The notes under the pieces are model-generated. The model saw nothing but the letters and a program-made list of their open reading frames with translations. It was not told the origin of the DNA and did no database searches. 64,000 nt of DNA from Calycina herbarum (Eukaryota; Ascomycota; Leotiomycetes; Helotiales; Pezizellaceae). Location of the stretch: NCBI GenBank assembly GCA_001414485.1, contig LLEY01000142.1, positions 1 to 64,000 of the forward strand, read 5' to 3'. Numbering within the stretch: the first letter of the stretch is position 1; every line of letters begins with the position of its first letter. Position numbers and translations under genes: made by a program. This document shows positions 58,509 through 64,000 of the stretch, piece by piece.

Positions 58509-60369
58509 ATGTCATCCCATAATTTCATGTATCACTCCGGATCACAAGCAATAATGAGTGTTCTCACCTTTGGCGATTATGCTCCATGCATACCCACAAC
58601 TTTCCACAATCCGACTCTACAAGGAGCTTCATTTTCTTCAATACAAGCAGCCCATGTGACGAACTACTCCCACACTGGATTCTATACCAATAATGGTATA
58701 GCAGACGTCAAGAGTGCTTCCCTCTGCAACGTCACAATATCGTACACCCACCCAGCGCAAAATGACCTCGTCAACGTCCAAGTCTTGCTCCCTTCGTCAG
58801 CTTGGAATGGGAAAATGCAAGGGATAGGCGGAGGAGGTTTTGCAGCTGGTCTCTACGAAGGCTCTTTTTCAGATATGGCAGCAGCTATCAACCAAGGCTA
58901 CGCAGCTGTTTCTTCGGACGCTGGTGTAGACAGTGATCCTAAAAATTGGGCGCTCCTCAGTCCCGGAAATGTCATTTTGTACCTTCTCAACAACCTCGGA
59001 TCAATATCCCTATACGATTCTGCCATCATCGGGAAAAGCATTTATCAAGGACTTTTATGGGACTTCTCCGAAATACTCGTACTGGAACGGTTGTTCGCAA
59101 GGCGGGAGACAGGGACTCATGCTGGCCCAAATAAAAGAGCGTCGCGAATATAGCCTCTACGGCGGTGGCCCTCGGAGAACCAGCGGAGCGTGCTAGGAGT
59201 GTTGAAGGGGGGTACCGGTACACGAGGTTACGAGTGTACGAGAAGCGGCTGGATCGATCTTCGGCCCTCCTCGGGAAAAGAAACGGCGCCGCTTCGCTTG
59301 GCGCCATTTCTTTCCTATCGTAGGACCTTGATTATAATATGATACCTAGGTCTCTATGATGGTATTGTAGTATCAGCCCCCGCTATAAACTGGAGTAAAC
59401 TCCTCGTGGCTGGATGCTGGGTCACATTGTTCATGAAGCTCAACAATTATTGTGTTTGCAAATGCGAGTACGATGCTATTACCCAAGCTGCGATTACTGA
59501 GCGTGACGGACTTGATGGTGTCGTGGATGGCATCGTCACCGATCTAACAAAATGCACCTTCGACCTAAAGATTCTGGTGGTAAAAACAACAAATTGCACC
59601 AGTACGGGAACTACTGTCAAAATCTCAACCGCGGCAGCTGAAATAGCACAAGAAGTATGGGAGGGGGCCAAGGGATTTGACAATTCATCCCTGTGGTTTG
59701 GCTTGAATAAGGATGCTAGTTTGACTACTTTCCTGTCATTTTCGGAGACAGAATGCTCCTCAAATAGCACTTGTGCTGCAGATCCTTGGACACCAACCGC
59801 GGATTGGATCAGATTGTTTGTGTTGAAAGACCCGGATGCCGATCTGAGCCATATCACTAGAAGGGATTTGACCACTTTGCCCGTGTTTCATTGCAACAAT
59901 ATGCTTCGTTTGTGGAGACGAATGATGCGAATTTGGGAGAATTCCGAGATAGTGGTAGGAAAATGATCACTTTTCATGGCTTGGTATGTTTCTTCCACTT
60001 CTTCCGTTTAGTGTTTGCCCAACCTTACTGACGAGAACAGACCGATCAAGTTATCTCGTCCGAAGGCTCCAAGAAGTACTATGATGATGTGACAGCTATA
60101 GACCCCGAGGCCCACGATTAGTATCGATTGTTCCTCGCACCAGGCGTGGAGCATTGTTTAGGAGGCGCTGGGGCATTTCCAAGTGGCACCTTTGATGCAC
60201 TGGTCAAATGCGTTGAGGAAGGTATTGAACCTGAAACTTTGGAGGCTTAGAGTACTCCCGATGCAAGTGGAAGCACTTTCACTGGACCTATTTGCTCGTA
60301 TCCGAAGAAGCAACTTTACAAGGGGAGTGGGGATGTGACTGAAAGCAGTAGTTTTGAGTGTAAGAGGAT
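58509..60369 (+). pseudogene. tannase/feruloyl esterase family pseudogene
   Basis: Functional relatives are secreted serine esterases that cleave gallate or feruloyl esters of plant polyphenols. The N-terminal part runs from 58509 with NVTISYTHPAQNDLVNVQVLLPSSAWNGKMQGIGGGGFAAG and [14 protein letters not shown]. The reading frame shifts near 59030-59045, then continues with [17 protein letters not shown], where the active-site Ser and its paired Cys sit. At 59131 a ~210 bp foreign GC-rich insertion interrupts the gene; the protein resumes near 59343 (LYDGIVVSAPAINW). A second frameshift lies near 59865, then stops at 60119-60121 and 60248-60250. A remnant intron is 59984-60040. The HCLGG end with active-site His is present. 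No clear signal peptide is visible at the start. Confidence 0.8.
59131..59342. mobile_element. ~210 bp GC-rich insertion in the tannase pseudogene
   Basis: The insertion lies between the codons for LMLAQ and the resumed RYLGLYDGI. Its left part carries the dispersed-repeat blocks AGAGCGTCGCGA, AGCCTCTACGGCGGTGG, AGCGGAGCGT and AGGGGGGT. Its right part has a hairpin at 59272-59316: GGAAAAGAAA..GGCGCC against GGCGCC..TTTCTTTCC. No frame or clear target duplication is found, and the exact borders are uncertain by a few bases. It looks like a short non-autonomous element of unknown type. Confidence 0.6.
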
Positions 60370-62905
60370 GGATATCAAATTTCTATTCCTTCGTGCTCTT
60401 GTATTGTATGGGTGTGTGAGTCAATCGATCCTTGGAGTACAGTACACAGAATAAGTAATCAAACTTCAAAGAATAAATTATACGCAGCGTGTAGCCGAAG
60501 GGGCGTGCGTTGGAATGGTTAGCAGCTCTTCCTGAACGCGGAGTGGACTAGGACAACACAAGTCCGACGAAAAGACAGGGCAATGTCATAAACTCTCGCA
60601 AGGTACAGTAATGTAGACACGTTGAAGGCTTCGAAATGACAAGGAGACGGTCATCAGTTCTAGGAGAAAAAACGTCGAGGCGGAACTCGTTGACAGATTT
60701 TTTTGGGAGAAGGAATCCGAGGGGGGGGTTTATACTCGGAGCTGACCCGCTTTGGGGTGATGGTGTGGTGAGTCTACCCTGGTTATTACCTCGAGGTCGC
60801 TCTTGACTCATTGAGAGTCGAGGTACCATGAGAGGGAGCCAAGGAGAAAGGTGCCGAAGTTGTCGAGGTCTCTTAAGGAAGGAACGACTGTGAGGGCTGA
60901 GACCACCCCAGAGCCTCTCAAGATCCTTGCCACCCCGGGTCGCTCCTTCCTTCTCAACTACCGCGACCCTCTAGGTGGCGACGAATATCGAGGTCAGTCA
61001 AACTAGAAAGCGAGACTTCGTCCCTCGGAAAAAGATACAACACGAAGCGGGTGCTACCTAGCTGTTTCGAGACGGGACAACATAACCATTCGGTGGTTCG
61101 GAAACTCATATCACTTGCTTGAAACTAAAAATTCAAGTAATTCTACTAAGTAAGCATATTCATAAAAAGTAATCCAGCATACCTCGCGACTTCGACGAAC
61201 TCCCACAAAGCGAATCAAATTTAGGCAAGATACATTAGTCTTTGTCTATACACTTCAATTGCTCAAGTACTTCTGTAGATCATACTTGACTTGCACCACC
61301 GCATATACCTCAAGCAATAAGGTTTAATCGCTTTGCCTCGTTGCCGCCGCTTTCATTAGAGTAAAACTTGCTGCGACTTTGTAAAAAATCCTGAAGAATT
61401 TTCTAATATTAGCCGAGATATCAGTTCTACATCCAATAGCTTATACACTTACGAGTTGGAACTATATAAGAATAAAGTTAAGATCTCCTTCATAAGCTAT
61501 TAAATACACTCTCTGTTCTATTTCAATCAATCGTTCTAAATTCTTACTATTCAACTCTATGAGTTTTTTGGATAGGCAACGAGACTTACTTTCTTCTCTA
61601 TCTTCAAAGGTCCCTGTGATTATCCTAGACACACCTACGTAGAATGATATGGAATTAAAAGACCCCAACAATCAAATCGAACAATACGAATAATTTACAG
61701 CTTTCTTAAAACCTTTGACCTCTCAAGCATTCCCAACCCCCGAGCACGTAAAATCTCGAACTATGATTTATTCACCTTGAGAACCAAAACAAAATAATCA
61801 ACACTCACATAACAGCATTCTCCAACCCCTAACATCCCTCTGTACCGTCCATTCCAGATATCTCACGCTATATCCCAGACTAACACAATCAACACCCACC
61901 GAAATCTCGTTCACTTGATTATCAAAGCCCAATTATGTCTCCCTGCTCTCAAAGACAACTCACACGGACACTGTCTCCTCTGATGCTCTTAGAGAGACCA
62001 ATCTCAATTGGTCGAAACAAAGTATCTACTACTCCAGCATATCTCTACAGATACTTTTAGTCCATAAAGCCCCAACTTCCGCGTCAAGTAACTAAGCAGA
62101 CGATGAGATTATTAGGAGTGGCAACCAAGGAGTGTGAGAATTGGTCTGCTAATTTCCAGGTCAGCCATACCTCACTCTTCTTCCAACTGACTAGAACAAC
62201 CTCTTCATCTTTCATCCCATCTCCGAAAACACCTTAGAACATGTAACAAAACTTGTAATTTTCACTCACTTTACTTCTCTCGCAGAGTATTTTAATCCGA
62301 TCTCTTTCTATAATTTCAAATTATTTTAGATGTTTGGGACAAGGGATAAACTGCGATATGCAACAAAATTTACAATTACACAATTCACCCACCTTTTCTT
62401 CACTACGTCTAAGGGAGAGGTAGTTCAATATCTCTCAAATCCACAATTATACTTCAGTAAACAGCTATTGCATATCACCGAACACTATCAAAAACACAGA
62501 AAGAGCTTTTTACACTACAGTCTCTACCTAGCATCTTACCGCGAGGCACTCAACCCTCAAGTGTAACCACCAGGACAATTGCCTCCCATATCCCGAAAGC
62601 TAACCTCTAGTACAAGAAGCCTCCCTTATGTCAAAAAAGAGAAAGAGCTATCCCATAACCAGAACCCAAGCCAGCAAAGCAAAAATAGCAAAAAACACAC
62701 CATGGTATCAGGACAACAAAGCGCCAGTAAAACGCCAGATCCAAGTCCCAAAGTAGTAGTGTACAAAGCCAAGTAAAAAGCCACAGCCAAATCCATCAAA
62801 AGTAGTGTAGTAGTGTAGCATATTAACCACCCCAAGCCCATCGTGAAGGACCAGACAAGATCAAAGTAACAGCTCGCTCCTCACATCCACAGCCAGATGT
62901 ACACC
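60370..62905. other. 2.5 kb, no supported gene; GC-richer relic at 60.5-61.05 kb
   Basis: From about 60.5 to 61.05 kb composition is richer in GC, with several GTCGAGG and GAGGTC motifs and an imperfect inverted pair (AAGGAAGGAAC / GCTCCTTCCTT). It might be the remnant of a retroelement. The rest is AT-rich. A frame at 62330-62776 is interrupted by a stop and has no recognised features. Confidence 0.4.
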
Positions 62906-64000
62906 TTAATCACCATCACCGTCTTCTGCCGGAAGATCTCCATCCTCTTCATTTCCCTGAAGCGCAGCGAGGTAATTGGCAGTAGGATCGTTGGCGCGGT
63001 CTTCTGCCTTCTTCATAGCCTCACCACGCTCTCGAATAAGCTTCGCAAGTTCGGCTCTCAAAAGGCGCTCCCACTTTGGCATTTGTTCGCCCTCTGGAAG
63101 CTGAGTGCCCGAGATAACTTGGGTATAGTCGCGGTTCATTGTGGACCAGACCTCGTCAGCCTTATTGGCCATCTCTTCCTCAACAGCGCGACACATGTCC
63201 GTCAACCTAGCTTTGACTCCATCGACACTTTGTTGGAACATGTCGGTTTTGTTGTCTTCAATGTGATCGTTCATATGTCGCTTCATACGAACGTATTGAC
63301 CTACTAACATTAGCGAGTGTTTCTTCAACAGAATGTCATTTATTCTTACCTGGTCCAACCTCAGCAGCGCACCATTCGTAGCTGCTCACGAGAGCCGCAG
63401 CAACGGCCGGGGTGAATTCTCGATTTGCTTCTCGTTGTTGGGTGCTGATAAGTTCGACTACAACATTTGTTAGCAAACTCTTTAATAATAACCAATCCGC
63501 AATGTACTGACCCATAGCTTGGCCCAATTGTGCGAAAGTAGCCTCGTAGTTGCGAAGTTGTTGACCTAGCATTGCAAGACCAGCAACACCAAGTCCAGCC
63601 TTTTGACTACGATTTTCAATCTCTTTGTGAAATTGAAGTAACAAGGTCTTGCTCTTTCTCACAAAGCTTGCCAGAACATTGGGGAGTCTGCGTGCAAAAG
63701 CCTTTTCCCAGTTATTGCCAAGACCCTTGATAATAGGCTCTGTGAGCTGATGGTTAAGATCGTGCGCTCCTTTCGCATTCGTAAAAACACCATTCCTACG
63801 ACACAATGCCTTGTAGGTTGCCCAGTAGAACCCGCCCATACTTCGATCACCCCACCGAGTGGAGGTAGTTGTGGCCTCATTGACAGCTTGCTGTACGACT
63901 CCTTCGAAATTATCATAGATATTCTCAGCCAAGGTCTGCTTCATTTCCTGAAGACACTCTCCTACAGCCTTGTCCAAGTTCTTGTCCAAGTTTTGAAGTC
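62906..64000 (-). CDS. SLIP-GC-like dynamin-family GTPase, C-terminal part (partial)
   Basis: Only the 3' portion lies in the window: exons ending at 63512 (from beyond 64000), 63457-63350 and 63300-62906, with 54 and 49 bp introns. About 330 residues are visible and the GTPase domain is outside. The visible part is mostly helical: GGFYWATYKALCRRNGVFTN, EPIIKGLGNNWEKAFARRLP, GLGVAGLAMLGQQLRNYEATF, then ELISTQQREANREFTPAVAAAL, GPGQYVRMKRHMNDHIE, MCRAVEEEMANKADEVWSTMNRDYTQV and MPKWERLLRAELAKL. These are the stalk-like blocks of the fungal proteins related to nuclear GTPase SLIP-GC. It ends in an acidic tail (EEDGDLPAEDGDGD). Such genes are multicopy in many ascomycetes; role unknown. Splice phases fit in all three exons. 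Confidence 0.75.

Noticed and set aside
62702..62722. TGGTATCAGGA resembling a retrotransposon primer-binding site
   Set aside because: No terminal repeat ending in CA just before it and no retroelement protein trace nearby.
1..64000. CRISPR arrays, bacterial operons, riboswitches
   Set aside because: The sequence is eukaryotic with introns; no regularly spaced direct repeats with unique spacers were seen.

Overview
The window looks like nuclear DNA of a filamentous ascomycete. Genes are split by short introns (42-265 bp) with GT..AG borders. Recognisable products are ascomycete-type: Cdc14, a NUC-1/Pho4-like bHLH factor, Shr3, a Lac12-type sugar porter, a 2EXR protein, a fungal tannase-family esterase and a SLIP-GC-like dynamin GTPase. 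Gene style and the secreted-protein families suggest a leotiomycete, perhaps of the Sclerotiniaceae; that placement is inference. All exon models were spliced by hand from reading frame, splice sites and family similarity; nothing was searched or computed.

0-20 kb is core genome. CDC14 (-) and the KEOPS subunit gene PCC1 (+) diverge from a 460 bp spacer. A 2EXR gene (-), the bHLH regulator (+) and a 1,103-residue coiled-coil protein (+) follow, separated by gene-poor stretches.

20-31 kb is mixed. It holds a BTB gene cut short by an in-frame stop, a complete hAT-type MITE with an 8 bp target duplication, an orphan exon-like fragment, a secreted acetoacetate-decarboxylase-like protein, Shr3 and a sugar transporter. 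Shr3 is the ER chaperone for amino-acid permeases.

31-41 kb has one clear gene (37.2 kb, conserved unknown). 41-47 kb is a small accessory cluster: two more BTB paralogues flank a 10-cysteine small secreted protein (candidate effector), followed by a 428-residue unknown protein.

47-64 kb is rich in repeats. It contains a Tc1/mariner element with TIRs and TA borders whose transposase carries many TGG-to-TAG stops (RIP-like), a transmembrane cupredoxin gene, a Pro/Gln-rich protein and a tRNA-Lys-like half. It also contains an AT-rich degraded block, a small secreted protein and a tannase/feruloyl-esterase pseudogene split by a GC-rich insertion. The 3' end of a SLIP-GC-like GTPase runs off the right edge.

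The most interesting unlisted signal is a dispersed GC-rich repeat sharing the core GCGGAGCGT. It appears at 20.6, 52.8 (twice), 53.1 and 59.15 kb, and the last copy lies inside the tannase pseudogene. It may be a short interspersed element. I did not find a convincing new multi-gene system.
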